NCBI GenBank assembly: GCA_937898415.1 | Contig: CALDLA010000022.1 | Location: forward strand, 1 to 23,628 | Length of the DNA stretch: 23,628 nt | Reading direction: 5' to 3' | Source of the DNA: an uncultured Prevotellaceae bacterium | GTDB taxonomy: Bacteria > Bacteroidota > Bacteroidia > Bacteroidales > Bacteroidaceae | Part shown: positions 1 through 7,866 of the stretch, piece by piece | How the letters are laid out: every line of letters starts with the position of its first letter | Numbering within the stretch: the first letter of the stretch is position 1 | Position numbers and translations under genes: made by a program | Notes under the pieces: model-generated | What the model saw: only the letters and a program-made list of their open reading frames with translations | Database searches by the model: none | What the model was told of the DNA's origin: nothing

Positions 1-2
1 TT

Positions 3-128
3 GCAGCACTAAGGTAAGTGAAAAATCTGACATGGCAAAATCCTGAGCCGCTCGGCTTTGCCGCTTCGCGCGTCGAAGAACTTTTTGTTGCTCAGGAACT
101 TATAAAAGCTATTAAACTAAAGTGCTGC
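3..128. repeat. Nested inverted repeats upstream of the first esterase
   Basis: GCAGCACT at 3-10 is exactly complementary to AGTGCTGC at 121-128. Inside it TCCTGAGC at 41-48 pairs exactly with GCTCAGGA at 90-97. Within that loop are two smaller hairpins, AGCC/GGCT (46-57) and CTTCG/CGAAG (64-78). The centre is GC-rich compared with its A+T-rich flanks. It could be a small dispersed palindromic element or a structured leader; no promoter box is clear here. Frame 2 from the window edge is open to a stop at 43-45, too short to call as the end of an upstream gene. Confidence 0.4.
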
Positions 129-151
129 GGAATCTAGGAAATAATAAAACG

Positions 152-1852
152 ATGAAAGAAATAAAACGATATATGATGGTAGCAACGCTGGCTCTCTTAT
201 GGATGGGAACCTGTGCGCAACCCATGATGAGGCCCCAAGGCCCGCTGAATGAGTTTTCTGCAATAGAGGGTACTTCCGCCTTGCAGTATAATCTGCCTAT
301 GGAGAGGAATATAGAGTCACGCGCCGGATTTGGCCCTGCTTTTTATATCTTCCCTGATCAGAAGCTGGATAATGTATCTGCTTTAGCGTTGGCAAAGGAA
401 CTGAAGGTAATAGAAATGGCTGCTGAAAACGGTGGCAGAATTAGTGTGGTGAATCCTGTAGGCGACAAGTGGCAGGCTTCTGACGTACAGGCTTTCCGTG
501 AACTGATAGGTAGAGGTGGCCCTGCCACTAACATTAAGGTGGTGGGCATTGGCAATGGTGCAACTTTCGTCAATCAGCATTTGGCTGCTTCTGACTTGAC
601 GGGTGCCATAGCTGGCATCGTTTCTATTGGTGGTGCTCCTGGTAAGGTCTGCGCACTGCCTGTCCCCACTTATGTCGGTGGCAAGAATGCAGCAAAAGTG
701 GCCAAACCTTATCAGAAAACCAGTGATGCCGCTCCCAAGGATCCTTTGCAGCAAATAGTAGTGAATGCTGATGCTAACGCTTCTGAAGCTATGTTGTTGG
801 CTGATGCTTGGGATAAGGTGTTGAGTGCCAACTATCGTTACAACAACCTCTATCGCACGTTCTATATGAGCCGTGGTATTGATAACCCGGAAGGTGTGAA
901 GACTTTCGAACTTGTTTCATACCCGATGTTCGATAAAATGGGCATCCAGCGCAATGTAGTACAACATCCTGTAGTGGATACCAATGCGGCAGGTGGGGTA
1001 GAGAACCCTAATAAATATCTGTGGTATGAGTATCTGCCAAAGCAGGTTCAAAATGCAGCTAAGGGTACTGTGCCATTAGTCGTGATCCTGCATGGTCATG
1101 GGAACGATCCTCGCACACAAAGTGAGACGGCTGGATTTGTGGAACTGGCAGCTGAAGAGGGCTTCATGGTAGTAGAGATGGAGTGGCAGGGCAGCAATGG
1201 TTTCATCGCTATGGGATTGGATGGCATTGAGGCTGTTATCAGTGTACTCAAAGAGAAATATCCGCAGATTGATGCTTCACGTATCTATTGTGAGGGTTTG
1301 TCTGCTGGGGCCATGACCAGCAATATGCTGGGCGTGCGTAAATCGCATCTCTTTGCTGCCGTAGCTGGCCATTCTGGTGGCATCTTCTCTGGCAACGGAC
1401 TTGGTTATTATGGCTATGGCAGTGAGCCTTTGATGAATGAGGCCATTCAGAAGCGTGGCTATGTGGAAGTGGGCTATTGCTCTGTGGCTGGTACCCATGA
1501 TGATGTGATACGTTACTTGCGTCCTGACAACTGGCAAGGAAACCCTTATTTGAATGTTTGGCGCATCTATCAGACGATTAATGATATGGAGGTGACAGGT
1601 GATTTGGATTTCAATGTGGATCCAACCTTCGGATTCAAGTTGCAAGACCGCCGTCAGATTCATACGGGCAAGAGCGAAGACATCACGATGGAGTTTGGTC
1701 AGCTGTATAAAGGCAATAAGCCGATGATCCGTCTTATCGCTATCAATAACTATGGCCATTGGAACTTCAAGCCTGCAGCTCGCCTGATTTGGGACTTCTT
1801 TCGCCACTTCTCTCGTGACATGGAAACCAAGAAGCTGAATTATACAGAATAA
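152..1852 (+). CDS. Secreted two-domain alpha/beta-hydrolase esterase (PHB-depolymerase-like)
   Basis: Predicted secreted or lipid-anchored carbohydrate-ester or polyester esterase; the substrate cannot be read from sequence. I chose the ATG at 152 (566 residues) over the GTG at 122 because it starts directly with a signal peptide: MKEIKRY, then a hydrophobic stretch ending in GTCAQ, which could also be a lipobox-like cysteine. The C-terminal half is a classic alpha/beta hydrolase: oxyanion motif ILHGHG (about residues 312-317), nucleophile elbow GLSAGA (Ser about 384) and a late GHWNF histidine. The N-terminal half has a similar elbow, GIGNGA (about 133-138), with Asn where Ser would be, suggesting a second, catalytically dead hydrolase domain. 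It precedes another esterase by 24 bases and is probably co-transcribed with it. Fold and catalytic Ser are confident; the name is by family resemblance. Confidence 0.8.
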   Translation: MKEIKRYMMVATLALLWMGTCAQPMMRPQGPLNEFSAIEGTSALQYNLPMERNIESRAGFGPAFYIFPDQKLDNVSALALAKELKVIEMAAENGGRISVVNPVGDKWQASDVQAFRELIGRGGPATNIKVVGIGNGATFVNQHLAASDLTGAIAGIVSIGGAPGKVCALPVPTYVGGKNAAKVAKPYQKTSDAAPKDPLQQIVVNADANASEAMLLADAWDKVLSANYRYNNLYRTFYMSRGIDNPEGVKTFELVSYPMFDKMGIQRNVVQHPVVDTNAAGGVENPNKYLWYEYLPKQVQNAAKGTVPLVVILHGHGNDPRTQSETAGFVELAAEEGFMVVEMEWQGSNGFIAMGLDGIEAVISVLKEKYPQIDASRIYCEGLSAGAMTSNMLGVRKSHLFAAVAGHSGGIFSGNGLGYYGYGSEPLMNEAIQKRGYVEVGYCSVAGTHDDVIRYLRPDNWQGNPYLNVWRIYQTINDMEVTGDLDFNVDPTFGFKLQDRRQIHTGKSEDITMEFGQLYKGNKPMIRLIAINNYGHWNFKPAARLIWDFFRHFSRDMETKKLNYTE

Positions 1853-1876
1853 AGAATTTGACAAAACTTATTGAAT

Positions 1877-2725
1877 ATGGAAAAGATTATCTCACTGATA
1901 TGCGCCTTGATGGTGGTGTCGGGCATGGCTTTAGCGCAGAGGGGAGAACCTGTGGTCATTCCTCTCTGGCCTAATGGAGCACCCAACGACAACCATCTTA
2001 CTGGCGAGGAAGGGCACCCAGACCCAGGGAGTGTCAACAATGTTTCTAAGCCTGAGTTGTGGGTTTACCCTGCATTTAGACCTAATGGTACTGTCATCAT
2101 CGCTTGTCCTGGTGGCGGATATGTCTATTTGGAGATAGAAAAAGAAGGCACTGCGTTGGCACCTTGGTTCAACTACATAGGCGTGACGCTGGCTGTGCTG
2201 AAATATCGTATGCCCAACGGACATTTTGAGACCTCTTTGAGTGATGTGCAGGAGGCAATCAAGATTATGCGTCAGCATACCTACGACTGGAAGGTGAATC
2301 CAAACAAGGTGGGTGTCATGGGGTGCTCTGCTGGTGGTAACCTGGCTTGTGAAGCTGCTGTTCAGTTTACGGGCCCAGAAAATAGACCTAATTTCCAGAT
2401 TCTGCTCTATCCCTCCACCATTCCTAATAGCTATATGAACAATGAGATGCATGGAGCTAATGCCACTCAGGAAATGATAGACAAATACACTATACTCAAA
2501 AATGTCAAGCCTAACACTCCTCGTGCTTTTATAGCTTGCAGTGCCGACGACCCTATCGTGTCGTTTGAAGAAAGCATTCAATATTTTCGCGTGTTACAAC
2601 AGAACCGCATTCTATCAGTGTTGCATATTTATCCTACAGGTGGTCACGGATGGTGCGAAGGTCCGTGGTTTCATTACGCACGCGAATGGAAAGCCGAGTT
2701 GGAAAGATGGCTCCTTGAAGAATAA
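1877..2725 (+). CDS. Secreted alpha/beta-hydrolase (acetylxylan/feruloyl esterase-like, BD-FAE family)
   Basis: A 282-residue carbohydrate-esterase-type hydrolase. I chose the ATG at 1877, not the TTG at 1871, because MEKIISLICALMVVSGMALA is a full Sec signal peptide with an AlA-Q cleavage context. Visible motifs in order: the typical N-terminal IPLWPNGAP of the Bacteroidetes xylan-esterase group, oxyanion CPGGGY, elbow GCSAGG (nucleophile Ser), SADDPIV (Asp) and GGHGW (His), a complete triad. Length is normal for the family. It lies 24 bases after the first esterase, same strand, and a strong hairpin follows its stop, so the two probably form one transcription unit for deacylating plant polysaccharide. 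That role is inferred from family and context; the exact ester is unknown. Confidence 0.82.
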   Translation: MEKIISLICALMVVSGMALAQRGEPVVIPLWPNGAPNDNHLTGEEGHPDPGSVNNVSKPELWVYPAFRPNGTVIIACPGGGYVYLEIEKEGTALAPWFNYIGVTLAVLKYRMPNGHFETSLSDVQEAIKIMRQHTYDWKVNPNKVGVMGCSAGGNLACEAAVQFTGPENRPNFQILLYPSTIPNSYMNNEMHGANATQEMIDKYTILKNVKPNTPRAFIACSADDPIVSFEESIQYFRVLQQNRILSVLHIYPTGGHGWCEGPWFHYAREWKAELERWLLEE

Positions 2726-2728
2726 AAG

Positions 2729-2770
2729 AATGCTCTCACCGTTAGCCAAACTGACTAAGGTGAGAGCATT
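2729..2770 (+). terminator. Intrinsic-terminator-like hairpin after the esterase pair
   Basis: AATGCTCTCACC (2729-2740) pairs perfectly with GGTGAGAGCATT (2759-2770). The stem extends inward as GTTAG/CTGAC around a CCAAA loop, with a TAA bulge. The following bases are T/A-rich but lack a pure T run. It starts three bases after the stop codon. Confidence 0.7.
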
Positions 2771-2781
2771 TAACTTAATAA

Positions 2782-3483
2782 GTGAAGAATCTACTATTTA
2801 ACACTGTCAATCCTGTTCTGATAGAATTGGCGGAAATCACTCCACTTATAATAGGCGATGTGGGCTATGTCTTCATTTCTCACGGACACAGCGACCATGC
2901 TGGCGGCTTACGGTACTTCTTGGAACACAATCAGAACGCTCAGGTTATCGTCTCGCCAGATGCCATGAGCGGAAAGTTCTTTTCTAAGCGAGGTAATCTG
3001 CATAGCATTACCACGGAGTGGCCTGAGATAGGCGAAGACAGACTCGTCTTGATAGACCAGACCTGTGAGATTTTGGAAGGTCTTCATGTGATTGCCCATA
3101 TCCCTCAGAAACATCCTATGCCTAAGGGCAATCAGAATCTCTATATTCAGGACGCTGATGGCAATTATATCCACGATGACTTTCGCCACGAACTAGCCCT
3201 GTATGTGGATGGTCTGCTATTCACAGGCTGTGCTCATAGCGGACTGGAGAATATTTTGGCGGCATGTCCTTGGCCAGTTCATACCGTTGTAGGTGGTTTC
3301 CACTTACTCGACGGACAAGAGACGGATGATGAGATAAAGGCCTTGGCTCAAAGGCTGAAAGCAATGTATCCAGAAACGCAGTTCTACACCAGCCATTGCA
3401 CAGGTGACAATGTGTTTGAGGTAATGAAAGACGTGATGGGCGAGCAATTACAGTCCTTCAGATGTGGAACCATCATAGCATAG
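2782..3483 (+). CDS. MBL-fold metallo-hydrolase, 5'-truncated
   Basis: Resembles the COG1237 branch of metallo-beta-lactamase-fold proteins (annotated as dihydropterin/RFAP-synthase-like). The metal-binding HxHxDH is intact as HGHSDH at residues 34-39, followed by AGGL. Later GCAHSG, GGFHLL and TSHCTG supply the expected downstream ligand histidines. Homologues normally begin about 25 residues earlier, with a strand and an AEHGLS-type segment before (I/L)LFDTG. Here the frame begins abruptly at LLFNT from a GTG codon, directly after the hairpin of the preceding gene. No upstream frame carries the missing part and there is no ATG before residue 52. It may be a decaying gene or a short but translated protein. 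The substrate is unknown. Confidence 0.65.
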   Translation: MKNLLFNTVNPVLIELAEITPLIIGDVGYVFISHGHSDHAGGLRYFLEHNQNAQVIVSPDAMSGKFFSKRGNLHSITTEWPEIGEDRLVLIDQTCEILEGLHVIAHIPQKHPMPKGNQNLYIQDADGNYIHDDFRHELALYVDGLLFTGCAHSGLENILAACPWPVHTVVGGFHLLDGQETDDEIKALAQRLKAMYPETQFYTSHCTGDNVFEVMKDVMGEQLQSFRCGTIIA

Positions 3484-3501
3484 AAAGGAATAGAAGGTAA
3501 C

Positions 3502-4428
3502 TTACAACTTGATTCCGAACTTCACAATCCGCTCTTCCATCATCCCATCGGGCATGAATCGGAGGAGCGTTTCCGTGATAGTGTTGAGCATACGCTGGCG
3601 GATGTAGTCCTCGCGGATATAAAGCGACACTCGACGCTGTGAGAGATAGTCACCCTCGATGCGGCGCACGTTCTCTCGCTGACGATCGGAAAGGAAAGGT
3701 AGGTGCATCTCTGGGATAATGGTAAAACCACCGTTCTCATCAACGATGCGGATAAGCGTCTCTATGCTACCTGCCTCATAAACACGGTTGCCTTTGGTTC
3801 GCGCTTTACAAAAACTAAACGCACTCTCTCGCAGGCATTGTGCCTCCTTCATGATCCACATCTTCTCGTGCTCCAGGTTCTCAGGCTTGAACACAGGCAA
3901 CTTGCGCCAACAGCTCTCAGAGAGATAGACCATGAAACGCTCTGTGTAGAGCGGCACTTCAAGGATGCCCTGACGTGTGTTACCACTGATGGCAATACCA
4001 GCGTCAAGATGTCCCAACAGTAGTTCGCTAAGCATCACGTCGGCCTTCATCTCGCGTATTGAGAGTTTCACGGTGGGATAGTTTTCCATGTAATGATGGA
4101 TGAACTTGGGCAGTATGTATGGCGCAATGGTAGGACCGACGGAGAGTGCCAGCTCACCATTGACGGCTCCCTTGTCTTCAGCCACGAGTTCCGTAATACG
4201 TTCCGCTTCAGCCAATGCCTTCTCTGCCTGACGGATAATCTTCTCGCCTGCCGTTGTCGGAGTGACGAGTTTGTTGCTGCGCTCGAAGATGCGCACATCG
4301 AGTTCTTCTTCCAGTTTCACGAGCATAGCGCTGAGCGTAGGCTGTGAGATACCACACTGTTCGGCAGCCTTGGCGAAGTTGCGCTGGCGGTCGATGGCCA
4401 CGATGTATTTCAGTTGTTGAAGGGTCAT
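3502..4428 (-). CDS. oxyR: OxyR, LysR-type peroxide sensor and regulator
   Basis: A 308-residue LysR regulator. The winged HTH is at the N terminus (MTLQQLKYIVAI, then AAEQCGISQPTLSAML). The decisive feature is CLRESAFSFC, with Cys198 and Cys207, the same spacing as Cys199/Cys208 of E. coli OxyR, the pair that forms the H2O2-induced disulfide. I chose the ATG at 4428 because it gives the standard LysR N terminus and has an AAAGAAG stretch upstream; the frame is open to 4461. It is divergent from an iron-sulfur membrane protein and a thioredoxin, with a dyad in between (4464-4489), so autoregulation and control of that pair are likely. Family assignment is strong; the targets are inferred. Confidence 0.92.
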   Translation of the reverse strand: MTLQQLKYIVAIDRQRNFAKAAEQCGISQPTLSAMLVKLEEELDVRIFERSNKLVTPTTAGEKIIRQAEKALAEAERITELVAEDKGAVNGELALSVGPTIAPYILPKFIHHYMENYPTVKLSIREMKADVMLSELLLGHLDAGIAISGNTRQGILEVPLYTERFMVYLSESCWRKLPVFKPENLEHEKMWIMKEAQCLRESAFSFCKARTKGNRVYEAGSIETLIRIVDENGGFTIIPEMHLPFLSDRQRENVRRIEGDYLSQRRVSLYIREDYIRQRMLNTITETLLRFMPDGMMEERIVKFGIKL

Positions 4429-4458
4429 ACGCTTCTTTGATGATAGATAAAACCGATG

Positions 4459-4466
4459 CAAAGATA
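4459..4466 (-). promoter_or_regulatory. -7 promoter box for oxyR
   Basis: On the minus strand this reads TATCTTTG, a match to the Bacteroidetes TAnnTTTG box, about 31 bases upstream of the oxyR ATG. No TTTG -33 element is seen at the usual distance. It lies next to the dyad at 4464-4489, which would overlap it. Confidence 0.5.
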
Positions 4467-4489
4467 GATAAAATAATTCGTTTGTCTAT
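4464..4489. promoter_or_regulatory. Candidate OxyR operator in the divergent promoter
   Basis: ATAGATAAA (4464-4472) and TTTGTCTAT (4481-4489) form a 9-bp inverted repeat with one mismatch around 8 bases. The outer ATAG/CTAT ends resemble the half-site sequences of OxyR. It overlaps the -7 box of oxyR and contains the TTTG of the opposite promoter, the position expected for control of both genes. Confidence 0.5.
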
Positions 4490-4508
4490 TATATTCTTCG
4501 TACCTTTG
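4481..4508 (+). promoter_or_regulatory. Promoter of the iron-sulfur protein/thioredoxin pair
   Basis: TTTG at 4481-4484 and TACCTTTG at 4501-4508 match the Bacteroidetes -33 and -7 elements, although the 16-base spacing is somewhat short. The predicted start would be near 4515, about 20 bases before the ATG at 4536. Confidence 0.6.
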
Positions 4509-4535
4509 CACCGAATTTAAGAATAAATAAGGACT

Positions 4536-5240
4536 ATGCAACAGAAAAAGAACTTCCATTGCCACTTTGCGACACCAGGATTAAACCTCTATTGGATCAT
4601 CATCGCGTATATCATCGTCGGATGGTTCTACCTCGTTGTTGGACTCATCGCACTCATTTGTATGATTGGTCCCGTGATGACCAGCATCTGGAAAGGGCGC
4701 TGGTGGTGCGGTCATGTGTGTCCTCGCGGCAACATGTACGACCGTCTGCTGTCGAAGTATTCACCCCACAAGCCAATACCGGCATTCGTGCGTACTTTCG
4801 GCTTCCGCCTGTTCATGGTGTTCTTTATCTTCAGCATGTTCGGCATCCAGCTGACATTCACTGTTCCCTGGAGCGAGGGCGGATTGGCAATGTGGGGTGG
4901 CATCGGGCGCGTCTTCTGGACTATTATCGTGGTGACTACCATTGTCGGCGTTACGCTGAGTTTCATTTATGCGCCACGCACATGGTGCTCGTTCTGTCCA
5001 ATGGGTACCATCTCCCGTTGGGTGGCTCCTAAGAAGGCACCACTGCCCAAGGCCTTTACGAACATCCACGTATCGAGTGCCTGTCAGATGAAGTGTAAGA
5101 GTTGTGCCCGCGTCTGTCCGATGCAACTCACGCCCTATGACAGTCGCGGTCAAGAGTCTGGCTATCTGCATCCCGACTGCATCAAGTGCGGCAAATGCAC
5201 ATTGGCCTGCCCTACGAAGATTATGACATTAAAACATTAA
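4536..5240 (+). CDS. NapH/RdxA-like membrane [4Fe-4S] protein
   Basis: A 234-residue membrane electron-transfer protein. Four to five hydrophobic segments are visible (IIAYIIVGWFYLVVGLIALICMI, FRLFMVFFIFSMFG, VFWTIIVVTTIVGVTLSFIY among them). Two membrane-proximal Cys motifs, WWCGHVCPRG and WCSFCPMG, are typical of the NapH/CcoG group. The C-terminal domain holds two ferredoxin-type clusters: CxxxCxxCxxxCP (CQMKCKSCARVCP) and CxxCxxCxxxCP (CIKCGKCTLACP). It is 14 bases upstream of a thioredoxin and divergent from oxyR, so it may deliver electrons in a peroxide-responsive repair or reduction pathway. Its partner and acceptor are not visible; there is no nap operon here, so I do not give it the name napH. 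Confidence 0.8.
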   Translation: MQQKKNFHCHFATPGLNLYWIIIAYIIVGWFYLVVGLIALICMIGPVMTSIWKGRWWCGHVCPRGNMYDRLLSKYSPHKPIPAFVRTFGFRLFMVFFIFSMFGIQLTFTVPWSEGGLAMWGGIGRVFWTIIVVTTIVGVTLSFIYAPRTWCSFCPMGTISRWVAPKKAPLPKAFTNIHVSSACQMKCKSCARVCPMQLTPYDSRGQESGYLHPDCIKCGKCTLACPTKIMTLKH

Positions 5241-5254
5241 GCATTAAAACGATT

Positions 5255-5575
5255 ATGGAGAATATCAAAGATTATCAGCAGTACCTCAGAGGTTACAACT
5301 ATACAGGCATCACGCCAGTTATCATCGATTTCTATGCCACATGGTGTGGCCCTTGTCAAGCGCTTGCTCCTATGTTGAAGCGACTTGCCGACGAGTATGA
5401 AGGCCGTATCAAGGTTTTGAAAGTTGACGTGGACAAGAATCAGGCTCTTGCTGCAGCAGCCCGCATCCAATCGATTCCAACACTGTTCTTCATCACTAAG
5501 AACGGCGACATTGAGCGTGTAGTTGGCGGACTTCCTTATCAAGAACTGGTGCGAATGGCCGAAAAGATCAGTTAA
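5255..5575 (+). CDS. Thioredoxin
   Basis: A 106-residue classic cytoplasmic thioredoxin with the WCGPC active site in DFYATWCGPCQALAPML, the cis-Pro loop SIPTLFF and the usual GG near the C terminus. The frame is open from 5186, but the ATG at 5255 gives the normal length and lies 14 bases after the stop of the iron-sulfur protein, so the two are one operon. No signal peptide. It is followed by a strong terminator. The neighbourhood of oxyR points to a role in disulfide reduction during peroxide stress, possibly including reduction of OxyR itself (inference). Confidence 0.9.
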   Translation: MENIKDYQQYLRGYNYTGITPVIIDFYATWCGPCQALAPMLKRLADEYEGRIKVLKVDVDKNQALAAAARIQSIPTLFFITKNGDIERVVGGLPYQELVRMAEKIS

Positions 5576-5602
5576 TAGAAATCATAATTATTCCCAAATT
5601 AT

Positions 5603-5634
5603 TCCTCCGTATCGCAATGATATGGAGGATTTTT
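5603..5634 (+). terminator. Intrinsic terminator after thioredoxin
   Basis: TCCTCCGTATC (5603-5613) pairs with GATATGGAGGA (5619-5629), 11 bp with one G-T pair and a GCAAT loop, followed by a run of five T. TACCTTCG at 5637-5644 just after it is a near-match to a -7 box and may start recD2 transcription. Confidence 0.85.
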
Positions 5635-5715
5635 CGTACCTTCGCCATCTGAAAGATAGAAATGATATGAATCCCGTTGCCGTCATACAAGGATTATCGT
5701 AAGAAGTAACCCTTC

Positions 5716-7866
5716 ATGGAGAAGATCAAGTGTACCATAGAGCGAATCACGTTCCAGAATCCCGAGAATGGGTATTCTGTCCTTCAGACAGCCATCAAGG
5801 GCTACAGGGAGGAACAGACTGTTGTCGGCATCTTCCACGAGGTGACGGTGGGTGCTGTCCTTACCGTAGAGGGTAACTGGCGCGTTGACAAGCGTTATGG
5901 CAGGCAGTTTGCAGCTGAGAAATGGACTGAGGAACTTCCGGCAGACATCATCGGCATAGAGAAGTACCTGGGCAGCGGACTGGTGAAGGGCATTGGGCCG
6001 AAGATGGCCAAGCTGATTGTGAAGCACTTCGGGCTGGAGACCTTCGAGGTTATTGAGAACGATGCCGACCGTCTGCTCGAAGTATCCGGCATCGGCAAGG
6101 GCAGGGTTGGCAAGATTCGCGATAGCTGGGAGAAGCAGAAGGACGTGAAGGACATCATGGTGTTCCTGCAGGGACACGGTGTCAGTTCCACCTACGCCGC
6201 CAAAATCTACAAGCAGTATGGCAAGGACAGCATCGAGAAGGTGCAGAACAATCCCTATTGCCTGGCAGATGACATCTGGGGCATCGGTTTCAAGACTGCC
6301 GACGGCATAGCAGAGAAACTTGGCTACGAGAAGAACGACTCCCGGCGCTGTCGCAGCGGAATCCTCTATACACTGAGCAAGCTGTCGGAAGACGGCCATT
6401 GCTACGCCGAGCGCGAACAGTTGGTGAAGTCTGCCAAGGAACTGCTGCAGGCCGATGAAGACCCCATCACGCAGGCCCTTGATGATATGATAGCCAGCGA
6501 GGACTTGATGCTCGACGAGGATGCTATCTTCATGCCACCGTTCTACTATGCGGAGGTGGGCGTGGCCAACAAACTGCGGCGGCTGATAGAAATACCGATG
6601 GGTAACATCTTCGATAATGGCGGTACCGTAACCGACGATGTATCGCAACGGCAAGGGCAGATAGAATACGATGAAGTGCAGCTTTCAGCCATCAGGAAAG
6701 CCATCGGTTCGAAGGTGATGGTGCTGACGGGAGGGCCGGGCACTGGCAAGACCACCACGACATTAGGTATCATCGCCTCGTTTGAGACCCTCGGCCAGCG
6801 CATATTGCTGGCTGCCCCGACGGGTCGTGCCGCCAAGCGCATGAGCGAAGCCACGGGTAAGGAGGCCAAGACCATCCACCGCCTGCTGGAGTTCAACCCT
6901 GCGGAGGGCTACGGGCGCAACGACGAGAACCCGCTGGACGGTGACGTGCTGATAGTGGACGAGTCGTCGATGATCGATATCATCCTGATGAACTCGCTGT
7001 TGAAGGCCGTACCGCTCTCGATGCGTCTGATACTCGTCGGTGACATAGACCAGCTACCCAGTGTGGGAGCCGGAAACGTGCTCCGCGACATCATCGACTC
7101 CGGCGCAGTACCCGTCATCCGTCTGACACGCATCTTCCGTCAGGCACAGTCGAGCCGCATTGTCACCAATGCCCACAAGATCAATCAGGGCACCTTCCCC
7201 GATATCAGCAACGGGCGACAGTCCGACTTTTTCTTCATTAAACAGGAAGATCCCGAACAGGCTGCCCGTGATATAGTCAACATCGTCAAGAACCGCATTC
7301 CCAAGGCTTACGGCTACAGCACCAACGACATACAGGTGCTGGCTCCTATGCAGCGCAGTGTGGTGGGAGCCACAAACCTGAACATCGCCCTTCAGGAGGC
7401 TATCAATCCTGTGGGCGACAGCCTCTCACGAGGTGGATTCAGATATCGCAGGGGTGACCGCGTAATGCAGATACGCAACAACTACGATAAGGACGTTTTC
7501 AACGGTGATATCGGCATGGTGGAGCATGTGGACATGGAGGAGCGGACGCTGACGGTATCGTTTGATGGCAACAGTGTCGAGTACGAGGATTCTGAACTTG
7601 ACGAGTTGACACTGGCCTACGCCACCACCATCCATAAGTCGCAAGGCTCTGAGTATCCCGTCGTGGTCATGCCCCTGCTGATGACCCACTTCGTGATGCT
7701 CCAGCGCAACCTTGTCTATACCGGCATCACCCGTGCGAAGAAGATCTGCATTATCGTCGGCACCACGAAAGCCCTGGCCTATGCCATACGCAACATGGTG
7801 GTGCTGAAGCGGAACACAAGACTGAAGGAGCGACTAACAGATAAATCAAACAAGCAATATGAATAG
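5716..7866 (+). CDS. recD2: RecD2-type 5'-3' DNA helicase
   Basis: A 716-residue SF1B helicase of the stand-alone RecD2/YrrC group, made without RecB or RecC. Order: N-terminal OB-like domain (CTIERITFQNPENGYSVL), helix-hairpin-helix repeats (GSGLVKGIGPKMAKLI and EVSGIGKGRVGKI), then the motor. Walker A is GGPGTGKTTT at residues 339-348. Walker B is VDESSM near 414-419, motif III is GDIDQLPSVGAG and motif VI is VYTGITRAKK near 668-677. TIHKSQGSE is the conserved UvrD/RecD C-terminal motif. The start at 5716 has MEKIKCTIERITF, standard for the family. It is preceded by a terminator and overlaps the next gene by 8 bases, so the two are translationally coupled. Role in DNA repair is by family. 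Confidence 0.93.
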   Translation: MEKIKCTIERITFQNPENGYSVLQTAIKGYREEQTVVGIFHEVTVGAVLTVEGNWRVDKRYGRQFAAEKWTEELPADIIGIEKYLGSGLVKGIGPKMAKLIVKHFGLETFEVIENDADRLLEVSGIGKGRVGKIRDSWEKQKDVKDIMVFLQGHGVSSTYAAKIYKQYGKDSIEKVQNNPYCLADDIWGIGFKTADGIAEKLGYEKNDSRRCRSGILYTLSKLSEDGHCYAEREQLVKSAKELLQADEDPITQALDDMIASEDLMLDEDAIFMPPFYYAEVGVANKLRRLIEIPMGNIFDNGGTVTDDVSQRQGQIEYDEVQLSAIRKAIGSKVMVLTGGPGTGKTTTTLGIIASFETLGQRILLAAPTGRAAKRMSEATGKEAKTIHRLLEFNPAEGYGRNDENPLDGDVLIVDESSMIDIILMNSLLKAVPLSMRLILVGDIDQLPSVGAGNVLRDIIDSGAVPVIRLTRIFRQAQSSRIVTNAHKINQGTFPDISNGRQSDFFFIKQEDPEQAARDIVNIVKNRIPKAYGYSTNDIQVLAPMQRSVVGATNLNIALQEAINPVGDSLSRGGFRYRRGDRVMQIRNNYDKDVFNGDIGMVEHVDMEERTLTVSFDGNSVEYEDSELDELTLAYATTIHKSQGSEYPVVVMPLLMTHFVMLQRNLVYTGITRAKKICIIVGTTKALAYAIRNMVVLKRNTRLKERLTDKSNKQYE

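Noticed and set aside
383..754. Many antisense frames inside esterase, recD2 and recombinase genes
   Set aside because: They lie opposite clearly coding frames with recognisable domains, have no start context and show no family features of their own.
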